A stretch of 46,930 nt of DNA from Mnemiopsis leidyi (taxonomy: Eukaryota; Ctenophora; Tentaculata; Lobata; Bolinopsidae), in contig JH152675.1 of NCBI GenBank assembly GCA_000226015.1, positions 235,321-282,250 on the forward strand, in the 5' to 3' direction. Below are positions 1 through 10,610 of the stretch, one piece after another. The notes beneath the pieces were generated by a model, which ran no database searches, was not told the origin of the DNA, and was given only the letters and a program-made list of their open reading frames with translations. The position numbers and the translations under genes were made by a program. Numbering within the stretch: position 1 is the first letter of the stretch; every line of letters begins with the position of its first letter.

Positions 1-371
1 TTGTTAGTTTTACTTGTCACTATTAGAGGGACGTTGTTAGTTAAACTTTGTCACTATTACAGGGACATTGTTAGTTTAACTTTGTCACTATTAGAGGGAC
101 ATTGTTAGTTTTACTTTGTCACTATAAGAGGGACGTTGTTAGTTTCACTTTGTCACTATTAGAGGGGCGTTGTTAATTTAACTTTGACACTATTAGAGGG
201 ACGTTGTTAGTTTAAATTTTTCACTATAAGAGGGACATTGTTAGTTTTACTTTGTCACTATTAGAGGGACATTGTTAGTTTTACTTTGTCATTATTAGAG
301 GGACGTTGTTAGTTTTACTTTGTCACTATTAGAGACATTGTTAGTTTTACTTTGTCACTATTAGAAGGGCA
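1..371. repeat. Minisatellite, ~34-bp unit
   Basis: About eleven head-to-tail copies of a roughly 34-bp unit (core ttgttagttt, then tactttgtca, then ctattagagg gac). Copies differ by a few substitutions and single-base indels. The array starts before the window and fades at 'agaagggcat'. It lies in the intron downstream of the last visible PPP4R1-like exon. No coding potential seen. Confidence 0.9.
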
Positions 372-480
372 TTTAACTGGATCCTTTTTCATGTTGGTCA
401 TGATTAGGATAAATGATCAGCCTAGGTCAGGTATAACATTACATATTACCAATTAACAGGATCAAATAGGCGTTTAACAA

Positions 481-720
481 GTCACATGCACACATGCACA
501 CACGCACGCACATACAAACTCACACATCCACACACACAAATAAACAGACAAACAGACAGACACAGAGTCGGACAGACAAAGGCACAGACAATGTCTGTGT
601 CTGTGTATGTGTGTCAGTGTCTGTCCGACTCTGTGTCTGTGTGTTTGTCTGTCTCTGTCTGCCAGACAGAGACACACACACACCCACAGACACTAAAATA
701 CACAGACACCAACAGACACA
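481..720. repeat. CA / GACA microsatellite with internal inverted repeat
   Basis: CA- and GACA-rich on the plus strand to about 590, then TG- and GTCT-rich to about 665, then CA-rich again. An 18-bp segment at 561-578 is the exact reverse complement of 618-635, and the matching extends outward imperfectly, so the block can fold into a long hairpin. Several short open frames cross it, but they are low-complexity and I read none as a gene. Intronic to the PPP4R1-like gene. Confidence 0.85.
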
Positions 721-735
721 CTGACATAAACTTAC

Positions 736-3700
736 ACTAGCGAGATCCAAATCCTCGTCTTTCTGCGAGAAGCTGTATGCGGTCTCATTTTCGTTGTCAT
801 TGTCCAGTACCTGGAATAACATTGCACTGAGTAGAGCTGAGTAGAGCTGAGTAAAGCTGAGTAGAGCTGAGTAGAGCTGAGTAGAGCTGACAGCAGGAAA
901 AAAACCCATTTGTAAAACATTGGAGAAACCTTGCTATTTTCTGACGTGCGTATAGAATATATTATAAAGGGAACATAAATAATATACTAGTATGTAATAA
1001 ACACTGGGCAAGTCAGTTTTAAGTTTAAAGGCTAATATTATCGGTGTTATATACATTTAATTCACTAGATGCCACGTATACCGATGTTTTAACATTTCAC
1101 TAACATTCATCCTATGTTATCCTGAGAATAACAAGTAACGTTGTATAGGCTCTACGTCTTGATAATAAGACACGTGTACACTGTACAAGTACATTGTACT
1201 ATGTATAACATACCACCGTGTACTGTACAAGTAAGACGTAGTAACCGATATCCAATTACACCACCAAGATACCAGCAACACTTCCCAAGTGTGAGCATGT
1301 CTAGTGTAGATTACTAAGTAGGAATTAAACTAGGAATTGAGGAGATTGACTACTATTTCTACAGTCACATGTTTGGAGAGAAGGAAGTTTTCTGTCACTA
1401 TACATGTGTAGAACTGGATTGGTTCTACCCCGGATATTTCCTTTTTTGTTATATCTTAGTACAAGGAAGGTTCTCGGTATTTAACAGCTGACCCTTCTCA
1501 TTAAACTGACATATCATGAAAACATCACTACCCCCAGCCCACTTGAGTAAATCGATTGGCAAAGTTCTATAAATTTGTTGGTCTCCAGCCATGATAACAC
1601 TTAATTACGAGAAGAGATAAAAATTTTCTAAAATTTAGATTACTTTATACGTGAAAGATTCCTTAAAGTTAATCGCTACAACTAATATACGGAACATGTG
1701 AAAGTGACAGTGAAAGTGTCATGCAGCACTTGAGTCGAAATTCACGATGCAATATGATTTAGAATAATCAGAAAATGTGTGTCTATTCCAAAATATATCC
1801 TCAAGTTCATTATGACACAAATTGATGTCTTACCTAGTGAACGATAAAAAAGTTAAGAATAAGCGCAAGATGAACAACTAACGCACCCCGAATACAGGTT
1901 TAGTAATGTCGATAGTTCCGACTAAAACTCCCGAGTTCTCCTCCTCCTTCTCCTTGCCCTCCTCACTCTCACAGTCTGACAGTTTGATTATCTTGGGAGC
2001 TAGTGGGTCTTTGTGGAAGTCACTGGAGGGGCGTTTAAATAAGTCGGAGGACAAACAGATAAACCGGCTCCAAACAAGTCTAACACAAACAAGTCTAACA
2101 CAAACAAGTCTAACACAAACAAGTCTCAGTCTTACCCCATCTGGTCAGGAGTAGCAAGTCCCCAATCAGGACTTTTACTGACGGAGAGAGCGTTATCAAA
2201 CACCTCCTCCTCCTCCTTGGTCCCTCGACCTGATCCAACTGGAGCTTCTACCTGGTTCTCAACCTGCACGATCGAAGTTAGAGTGATAACGTCTTTCATA
2301 ATTTAATTTCTTATTCTCTCTGAACAATCAGTGTCATATTGGAATTTGGATTAAGGAGGGAAGCCAATCCGCTTGTCTCAAAATAAAGCACATTTTGGCG
2401 CAAAAATAAGTTTCACAAAATCTATTCACAACGAATGAAAGTATATTGATTTGTTTAATAACTTTCAAATGTCAAAAACACTGGAATGATATGTGTCGAC
2501 ATGTTAAGGTTTACTTACCTGTACATTTTCTTTGTCCTCTTCAAGCTCAGGACCTTTGTCCAACAGTGATTGGAAATAGTTTCTCAACTGCATTCCTTGT
2601 TCCTCGATCTAAATGTTTAATATGTAATTATCATCTGGCGCAAAAGAGATCTAGATTGTGTCCCCGTGGAGAGAGAATCATTTTCTATGAGCAATATTGA
2701 TTAAAATACTCTCCATTCGGCAGTTGGACGCTCTCAAGTACTAGACATTTTGTACCATTTACAATGTTTAGTGTACAGCGTACATTGTACAAGTTATACT
2801 GTACAATATATACATATGTAAAGGTTGCACTAAAGATTGGACTGCACGGAACCCCTTAGCTTCCATTCCTTGTTTAACATGCCGTACAGCAAGGATTTCC
2901 ACTAAGTTCGCCAGGCTAGGCACATATCCAAATCTTAAGTGCAGAAGTAGTATATATACTTTTGCATCGGTGCATTAAATTTCCTTGTGTTTCAAATGTG
3001 ATAACACAGTACTCTTCAATCGATGCGAGATGTTAATAACAAGCTAGTCGTTATGTGAGCAACGGGGCGGAGGAACCGCCACCAGTACGTCTCACCGGAC
3101 TACTGAATCAATGTAAAGGTTGCACTAAAGATTGGACTGCACGGAACCCCTTAGCTTCCATTCCTTGTTTAACATGCCGTACAGCAAGGATTTCCACTAA
3201 GTTCGCCAGGCTAGGCACATATCCAAATCTTAAGTGCAGAAGTAGTATATATACTTTTGCATCGGTGCATTAAATTTCCTTGTGTTTCAAATGTGATAAC
3301 ACAGTACTCTTCAATCGATGCGAGATGTATAATACAATATATAATACAATGTACAGGTGCAGGGTAAAGTTTACCTATAAATAAATTCGTACAATGTACA
3401 ACTATGTACAATGTACAATGTACTATGTACAATAACCTGCATAGAGTCCATGTCCTCGTCCTCATCGTCATCTTGTCCATGAAACATAGCGTTAAACTCT
3501 GCCCTGTTAGTCGTATCACTCATCTTCTCCTCCAGGTTACTGGTTATTTTAACATCCTCGGTACTGACTATGTCTACTGCTTGTGCTTTGTTGTCTGAAT
3601 CCACCGACATGGGCTCTGTCTGTGCGTCTGTCCGTTTGTCGGTCTGTGTTAGCATCTCCGTGTGTTTCTCCGTCTGTGTATCAGCGATGACGTCACTTCT

Positions 3701-6700
3701 GGTTGTGATGACCTCACTACTGGCTGCCGCACACAGTACCGGCTCGATGGACGGTGAAGTGCTGGCTGCACTTTCTGTGGTGCCTGATTTGGGTTCTCCG
3801 TACAACTGAAATATTGATCATGTTCAGAAATTCAGATATGATAATTTTACTAGGAGGGGGGTGTGGCAAGTTCACTGCAGCACTTTGCAGACAAGAGAAA
3901 TTGGGAACCTTGAATTGCGCAAATGCTGCTCGCTTCCAGACTTTATTGAAGTAAAATGTCATTATAAAATACAACTGCTTTGCTGCAGGTGATCTCCCTA
4001 AAAGGAGAATTTTATCTAGAGTAAATATTCTATAAATAGATCATAAAACTGAAACAAGCGGGTTTTGACTTACTATACGTCACAAAGCAATTTAAAAAAA
4101 GTTTAATATAACTTTTGGTATAATAATTCTCTAACTTACTATTCAAATCGCTGTATCAATCATTCTTAAATGCTACAGCATTAAACCAAACCCAACTGGA
4201 AATAATTTCAGATATTCTCAACGATTTAAAAGATAATAAACCAAAGGACAGATCTAAGATGTAAATTATCTAAATTACCTCTTTCTCTAAAGCCTCGGTG
4301 TTCATGTCAACAGGAGATTTCCAAAACAGAAAATTGTCGTATTCAGGATTTGTCGGGGATCTTTCTCTGCCACTGATCAAATCAGTGTTATAGCAGTTGA
4401 ATTTAAGACAGAATAACTAAATAAGCACATGAAAAAAGATCAACACACAACTGATAAGCTTGAACGGCTAATTCAGCTTTAAAGATTTTAAGCTAAATCG
4501 AGCTAATGATGTATTCAGGATGAACAAACTAACTTCGTTCCTGTCTTCTGCTTATCCCGATCTGCTGACTCCGGGTCAGAGTTTTGAAATGTGGTGATGA
4601 ACGGGCCGAGTTGCTGGTATGCCGCGAGTTTCACGTAGCGCGACGAGTCGTTTAGAAGGTGAAGGAAAAGCGGCGTGAGAACCTGCACGCGCACCGGCTG
4701 TTCCACTGTGTTAGAGATAGTAGTAAAACCTTCTGCACAAGCCTGAAATAGTGAGCGGTATTTTGTACATCTTGTGTGTCTGCCAAAGCCTGAAAGATGA
4801 ATGGACCAGCAATTTGGAACCCAGCCAGCAGCATTGCAGCGTAATGCACTCTAAGTGATGGCTGTGGATCAAAGTGCTTGAATATCTTCAAAGTTGCAAT
4901 CACATTGCACTGGTACGTAAGTAAGTTATTCTTCGAATAGTCGTCATTACAGCGACGACTTAAATATGATGCCACACAGCGTACCGTGACGAATACACAT
5001 ACTTATCTCATGTGATGCTCTGATAAAAATGTTTTACATTATTAAAATGCGATAAGTTCGCGTATCTGTAACTCACTTAAAGGGAAGACACATGAAGAGA
5101 CTGTGTAACAACTAAGTCATTTATCAATTGTAAATATGGACGTCAGAATCCTTATGGGAATTGGGAGGCGTCAGAAATCACTTCTAGATCACGTGAAAGC
5201 GTTTCTCGAAATTAATTGGCCGTATCCTCCTTCTCATTGGTCAATCGCTGTCACCTGATGGGAAAAGCTCCCGACTCCTACCCAAGGATTGTGCCGTGTA
5301 TTTACCTTTCTAACTCCCCAGATATCGTCGTTACACAGTTGAGAGAATACAGGTAAAAGTTTCTGTTCCACGACTCGACTACCGGAAACTTGACATATCT
5401 TGGGGAAGGAGCTGGCACAGCACTGTAATAAACATGTTGGTTATTCAACGACAACAACAACAAACACGTACTGTGTAAGTTATTTAACGACAGCTGTAAC
5501 AAACAATTACCAACTACTAAGTTATTGGGAGTCAGTAAACATCAGTTACATAAAACTAAGCTAGTTTTCCGATAAAGAATCTCTATCAATATAGATCATG
5601 ATTGGCGGAGAACAATACGTCTGAACTAGGTTTAACAAGAGTCTGAAGGAGGACACAAAACACTACATACCTTCCTGACGTGAAGCAGAAGGTCACTACA
5701 CAACTCGATGTAACGATCTAGAAACTTTTTCACGATTATCTCGCCACCCAAAAACGATGCTAGATCCGATATCAGGCTGACAGCTTCTTCGGGGGGAAAT
5801 TCGTTCAGTTCGTGTGCCTGAAAGGAAATCATGTAAAGCAGAAGGTTGTTATTTTTAAAAAGCTAGTCTTCGATTCAAGCAATGTATCTTCTTTTATGAT
5901 TATAAACGTGCATACATAAAGTATTGTTCATTGCATAATGTACATTGTACATGTACACACAATGATGAATATAATTGCGTGTCTGATTGCATATCAAAGG
6001 AATAATGAAATTAGTCAACGGCGAAAACTAAGCAAAAGATTCGGTAAAAATGATGAATTTGATGAAGAGGTTTCAGTTGTACTTAACATCGTCATCAGAT
6101 TTGTCGTCCTATGTCGATTCCCTTTAAACAAAAATAACTTACATTTTTCGTTTTAACGGGCATCAACATTTCCTGTATCGTATCTACGTATAGCATTTCA
6201 AGATCACCTGTAAAAATGAACCATATAGACGCAGACACATAGAGTATAGACATTTATTCAGTAGATGTACAAAGTAGATGTAAATGCCAAAATAGTACAT
6301 GTGGTGAGAATATGTAGAAAATTGTGAAGTTGAAGGGATGTCTTAGGGTATAATAAATTATAAACATTTTACTTTGAATCTTACAATTAAACAAACTTGT
6401 CACGTACAACTAAAACATTTGTTTGTACTCACGCTTTATATAAAATCCTCCTTTAGTAAGGCTAACGAGTGATGTGTGTGCTGATTTTCTGACCTGGCAT
6501 AAATAAAACATGGCTGTCAAACAACTGACACTATGCCAAGTGTCAAATTTCGACAAACTAGATATAGGACACACCCTCCTTAACTTATAGGGCTTTACAA
6601 CATAGGGTTGAGTTTTTATGTATTATTAACTATTACCTCCTTCTAGTATACTGCTACCAAAACAACTCAAAAGAAACGAACGTTAGGTCAAAATCCATTT

Positions 6701-7645
6701 CGATAATCCAAAGTACAAAACAGGAATTGCGACCGATTAGTTAGGTCTTAGGCGGAAGCTAGATTTCAATCTCTTCAATTCTAAAGAAGCTTCTTCGATC
6801 TGCCTTCTGCCAGAGCTTAAAGCAGCTGGATTTGAGCAGCAGATATACTGTAAATATAATTTCTGATGGAATTCCACGGCAGGTACAGTAAATAGAATCA
6901 CACTAAACTAACACACAAACACAGCACACGAACAAACCTGGTGGTTCTGATCTCCTAAAGAGTGAATGAGACACGACGTGATAAACTGAAACAACATTTC
7001 CTTGCAGTTCGCATTGGACATACACCTTGCTCCTATGTACTGCAGCTGATCTAGCAAGATCACTCTTACGTTCAGATCTGGGGTAAACATGATTACATGC
7101 ATGTGTCTAAACGTCGAACTTGAGCAACTGAGGCCAGGTAAGGATGATCAGTGAAAACATACAGTGTTAATGTGTAAGTAAAACGAAAATAAAGGTGTAT
7201 CAGATGCTATAAATAGATTCATTTTTTAAATCATATTCTTTTTTAAATGATCTACCTTGATCTGATGCTAACTTCGAAGCTATAAGCTTGATCCTATCAT
7301 AATCTTCTTTAGTGGTGCAGTGTTTTAACGCCTCATCTATATCAAGACATGCCTGTTGCCTGAAAGACGAAATCATATTAGCTAAATCACAAGCTATTAT
7401 ATCAGATTAGCTTCACGACTGGGTGTAGCCCTAATTTTTCTACAATTTAACAACAAAGAGCCTTGAACACTGAAAAGGTTACAAGCTTTGCGAATCTTTC
7501 TAAATCTGAAGTACCTGTAACTTGGAATTTCAAGAGTTTGGGACAACTTTTCCAGTCTATCAAGTACGTTTAGTTCTACATCACTAGGTTCATCTAGAGA
7601 AGGGGGCTCTCCAAACTCCAAGTTGCGATTTGGCATGTACATCAT
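736..7645 (-). CDS. PPP4R1: PPP4R1-like protein phosphatase 4 regulatory subunit 1 (3' part outside window)
   Basis: Regulatory subunit of protein phosphatase 4: a HEAT-repeat scaffold that binds the catalytic subunit. Fourteen exons, read right to left: 7645-7515, 7359-7256, 7077-6938, 6493-6433, 6207-6143, 5817-5671, 5422-5306, 4742-4534, 4372-4279, 3805-3437, 2608-2519, 2263-2136, 2022-1896, 810-736. All introns are GT-AG and all junction phases agree, giving about 619 codons. Family signatures include LGDQNHQVRKSA (exon 3/4 junction), LLLHVRK then CCASSFPKIC (exons 6/7), DDIWGVRK then ACAEGF (exons 7/8), and RYVKLAAYQQLGPFITTF (exon 8). NFLFWKSP (exon 9) matches the linker motif before an acidic, Ser/Thr/Glu-rich region (exons 10-14). 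The C-terminal HEAT block of about 300 residues would lie left of the window. The start is the first of two adjacent ATGs; MMYMPNRNLEF is not family-conserved. Sure of the family; small exons 11-14 are less certain. Confidence 0.9.
831..890. repeat. 10-bp tandem repeat (gtagagctga)
   Basis: Six copies of gtagagctga in a row, one with a single change, preceded by a partial copy. The array lies just upstream, on the minus strand, of the acceptor of PPP4R1-like exon 14 (acceptor at 811-813), so it forms part of that intron's 3' region. Confidence 0.9.
2071..2129. repeat. 15-bp tandem repeat in a PPP4R1-like intron
   Basis: Four near-perfect copies of caaacaagtctaaca. They fill about half of the 113-bp intron between PPP4R1-like exons 12 and 13. 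Being a multiple of three, the unit keeps short frames open without being coding. Confidence 0.85.
2816..3328. repeat. 218-bp perfect direct duplication
   Basis: Positions 2816-3033 and 3111-3328 read as identical over all 218 bases, separated by 77 bp. Both copies lie in the intron between PPP4R1-like exons 10 and 11. The outer flanks are AT-rich and carry the recurrent motif tacattgtac / gtacaatgta. No coding sequence was recognised. Either a recent tandem duplication or two copies of a short mobile repeat. Confidence 0.9.
4769..4909 (-). other. Candidate extra (cassette) HEAT-like exon of the PPP4R1-like gene
   Basis: A 141-nt open stretch on the PPP4R1-like strand inside the intron between exon 7 (ends 5306) and exon 8 (starts 4742). 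It is preceded by an AG acceptor (TACCAG) and followed by GTACAA, a weak donor. It is exactly 47 codons and phase 0 at both ends, matching the flanking exons. The translation, CNVIATLKIFKHFDPQPSLR followed by VHYAAMLLAG, has the HEAT-like spacing D-x-x-P-x-x-R-x-x-x-A-A-x-x-L. Human PPP4R1 has no residues at this junction (VRK-AC is contiguous), so this would be a lineage-specific or alternative exon, or a coincidental open frame. Confidence 0.35.
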
Positions 7646-8086
7646 CTTCCTCTAGGTTAACTGTGGCTCATCGGCTTATTGAGTTGTTAATCAGATATTT
7701 CAAATAATCAATAATTTCGCACTAAAGAAAATTTTTGTCAGATAATTGAAAGATGGCAGGTTACTGTCACAACGAATCACAAAAGTGTACTATTTTTTGA
7801 GTTGTTGACTAGTACAAAGAGTAAGAAGAGAACAAATACTCTGTATAAGTCAAAACACATTACATAGATCAAGCACCATTATCAAATATAGAACAGTATA
7901 AGATGAATATTAAGATGAACAAACTTTTTTGTACAGAATTCAAATATTATAGAAACTGTAAAAAAAAGGATGAGCAGAAATTTAGTACAAAGTAAACAGA
8001 ATTTTCCTAAAACAGAAGTTCTCGTCTACAACACCTAGAGGAATGTTACCAGATAACATACCTATTTAATGCCAGCAGATAGACAT
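7646..8086. other. Intergenic spacer between FNTB and PPP4R1-like genes
   Basis: 441 bp between the FNTB stop and the PPP4R1-like ATG, both on the minus strand. AT-rich with no open frame of note. It should hold the FNTB 3' end and the PPP4R1-like 5' UTR and promoter. ATTAAA on the minus strand at 8070-8065 is a possible but very close polyadenylation signal. I see no clear TATA box. Confidence 0.5.
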
Positions 8087-9298
8087 CTACTTTGATGGCA
8101 TTTCATTAATTACAATTTTGCTTTTTAGATATTTTGCCATCTTATCAGCTTTGTTTAAAACAATATTAAAAACTGGATGGGTTGGTTCAATTAGGTTATT
8201 TTGATCTCCTCTTACATATGTATTCTCAAAAGAATGCTGGGCAACTGATAGACCACTGAGACAATAACATGTATGATAATAATCTCTTGATTTTCCAGGT
8301 TTATCAACTAAGCCACCACTAGGATACTGGCAGCAGAACAAGATGTAATCCTGCAAAGCGACTTGTGAAAAAAGCCATTCTTTATCATGAAGAATTGTTT
8401 TAAAATCGTTTTTCAGAATGTGGTGCAGTAAAGGAAATACACCGCCCTGCCAAAATGAATAGCACCCATCAACCATCTTGTTAGTACGACCCTGAAAACC
8501 ACCCTCAAATTTCATCTGTCTGTGAACTGCCCAATGCAAGAGTTGATCCTTGTTGATAAGGTGGGTTTTGTTTAAAAGAATCAGTGCTGCCAAGGAACAA
8601 AACGTGTAACCACCGTGGGCCTCTGTCCCAGGACGAGATCCAAAGCCTCCTTCAAAAGTCTGGCATTTAGCTATCCACTCTCCAGTATTTGCAAATAGCT
8701 CCTCAGAATAAACTCCACTGAGATGAGCCACAACAGCTGCACAGTAAGCACCTCTCACATCCAACTCACCATCTTTGTGCATAGTGAACGAGCCATCTTC
8801 ATTGTGCATATTTTCAAGGAACTGCCTCAGCTTGTTTGTGTCAATTATGTCATAACATTTCTCAAAATCAAGGGATGCCAACGCTGAAACTGCAGCATAG
8901 GTTGTAGCAAGGTGAGGCAAGTGTCCTACATTACCACAAAATCCACCAGTGTCAGCTTGAACAGATTTAAGAAATTCTGAAATTTTCAATTGCTTTTCCT
9001 CTGGTATCTGATCACCTAAAAGATTCAAAGAATGTAAAATCCAGTAACACAACCATGGTCTGCTAGCATCTAAACATTCGAAATTTTCTGACAATCGATG
9101 GAGACCCTTTCTCAAATAGCTGATGTGGCGAACTTTGTGCAGAGGAAAGGTTTCCTTAAGTCGTGTTCTTCCTTGACAAGCAGAATAGATATGTTCAACA
9201 GACTCTTCAACCGCAGTTTGTTCTTGTGAGGTTATGGTGACATAACCATCTAATTGAAGACGCAAGCTGGCCAAATCTTTTCCAAGAGAGAGGGCCAT
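8087..9298 (-). CDS. FNTB: Protein farnesyltransferase subunit beta, single exon
   Basis: Catalytic beta subunit of protein farnesyltransferase, which with the alpha subunit attaches farnesyl to a C-terminal CaaX cysteine in the cytosol. A complete 403-residue frame with no introns. It carries the prenyltransferase alpha-alpha barrel repeats, including GGFCGNVGHLPHLATTYAAV (about 118-137), GSFTMHKDGELDVRGAYCA (169-187), EGGFGSRPGTEAHGGYTFC (216-234) and FEGGFQGRTNKMVDGCYSFW (264-283). The zinc ligands are D277, C279 and H342 (in DYYHTCYC), matching Asp/Cys/His of the mammalian enzyme. ECLDASRPWLCYWILHSL (74-91) is nearly identical to the mammalian sequence. Length is slightly under mammalian FNTB because both termini are shorter. 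The start is the ATG at 9298; a conserved core begins near residue 55. The gene has many introns in vertebrates, so the absence here is notable. Confidence 0.97.
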   Translation of the reverse strand: MALSLGKDLASLRLQLDGYVTITSQEQTAVEESVEHIYSACQGRTRLKETFPLHKVRHISYLRKGLHRLSENFECLDASRPWLCYWILHSLNLLGDQIPEEKQLKISEFLKSVQADTGGFCGNVGHLPHLATTYAAVSALASLDFEKCYDIIDTNKLRQFLENMHNEDGSFTMHKDGELDVRGAYCAAVVAHLSGVYSEELFANTGEWIAKCQTFEGGFGSRPGTEAHGGYTFCSLAALILLNKTHLINKDQLLHWAVHRQMKFEGGFQGRTNKMVDGCYSFWQGGVFPLLHHILKNDFKTILHDKEWLFSQVALQDYILFCCQYPSGGLVDKPGKSRDYYHTCYCLSGLSVAQHSFENTYVRGDQNNLIEPTHPVFNIVLNKADKMAKYLKSKIVINEMPSK

Positions 9299-10610
9299 TA
9301 TCTATGAATGAATTAGAAGTTTTTTGTAAAAAGCATTATAAAAATAAAATAAGATTAAATTCAATACACAATTGTCCCTGCATAAAGAGAATTTCACAGT
9401 CACCCTTCAATATGAATATTGAATTTCACACAGTAAAATATAATGATAATTGATTAATAATTTAGAATATTTGAAATGAGGCAATTAGAAAAGTGCCACA
9501 GGATGCTTCCTAGAAGAATCCTTCTGATTGCAGGCATAGACCATACCTGGCTGGGCTGGGGGTTTGCCAGGTTGGTACTTCCGGAGGACATAATGTGGTT
9601 ATGGCCCTGGTGGATCAGTGATGTCCCTACTACCTCAGCGTTTTGCTTGCGGTCCTGCTAGGTAATCCTCGAGGTTGAGGCTTGCGATTGGTGTGTGTGT
9701 TAGGGGATGGTGTGTGCTACTGGTATTACTCGATCTGGTGTGATTTGCCTGGAGTTATGTGTTGGGTCTGAGGAATCTTTGGAAAGTGCTTGTTTTGCTA
9801 CGTGCATCCAGCTGACAGCACGCTTTTATATGATGATACTGATAGGTGGCGTTTTTCCATGGTCGTATCTGATATGTCGCGTTTTTAAGGCACATTTCAG
9901 AGTTATCTTTTACCAGTTCCCCTTGGCTGGTTTTGTTTGAGTTTAACTCAATAAATTCACTTTTTATTAAGATGTTTTGGTTATGTTTCCACAAATTGCA
10001 AGTATGCGCTTGTACTAGGAGCGCCACTAGAGGCGCCTTTTTACCGCGCCGACGAGGGGAGCCATATTGGCTAGACATACAACCTTACGCCACTGCATAC
10101 ACTTACAGATGAGCGGCTAGAAGACAACTAGCGGCGGGGGTTATGATTCATACACTCATAATATGAGCAGCTAGAAGACGACTAGCGGCGGTTAAAGGTG
10201 GAGACGTGAGTGGGTGCATATGAATTGTGAGTGACCAAAATTGATGTGTAAACTGTTTGTTACCCAGGGCTGTATCCTCGAGCAGATTAAATGTTGCCTG
10301 GGGACCTCAGGCTAATTGTTGCTTTGCGTAGAGAGAGCCACGCATCGCCCGGTAAGTTAAATGAGGAGATCTGATGTGGTCAACCTCAAAGTTGACAGGG
10401 GACTCTCTCTATTGATGGAACTCTCTCTATTGATGTCTAATAGTAATACCAACCCTTCCACTAATGTTGTTTTGAGAAGCTCAAACTTTGACTGGTGAGT
10501 GAAGCGAGTGATTCAAACAACTTTGAGTAAACTCATGCTGACCACACTCGACAGTGCAAGGAGGTGGGAAACGTAAGTAATATCCTGTTGGTATAAAAAT
10601 CTATCTATAA
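9299..10610. other. Intergenic region, no gene recognised
   Basis: Short open frames of at most about 107 codons occur on both strands (for example 9476-9661 plus and 10078-9755 minus) but none resembles a known protein. The right half from about 10000 is more GC-rich than the FNTB flank and contains the local repeat at 10107-10194. A segment near 10325-10351 (gagagagccacgcatcgccc) recurs at about 11400-11422 and, diverged, at 25232-25255. That suggests dispersed repeat material. Confidence 0.5.
10107..10194. repeat. Local direct repeat, ~33 bp x 2
   Basis: Two copies around 10107-10139 and 10162-10194 share the pattern gatgagcggctagaagac then aactagcggcgg, with a few mismatches. They lie about 420 bp left of the TIR element that starts at 10611. 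Confidence 0.75.

Noticed and set aside
1-371. CRISPR-like array
   Set aside because: Units are contiguous with no unique spacers and the context is an animal genome. It is a minisatellite. The other tandem arrays here fail for the same reason.
474-909. Several open frames on both strands (up to 129 codons)
   Set aside because: They translate CA/GACA microsatellite and the 10-bp tandem repeat. The only real coding part is the 25-codon PPP4R1-like exon at 736-810.
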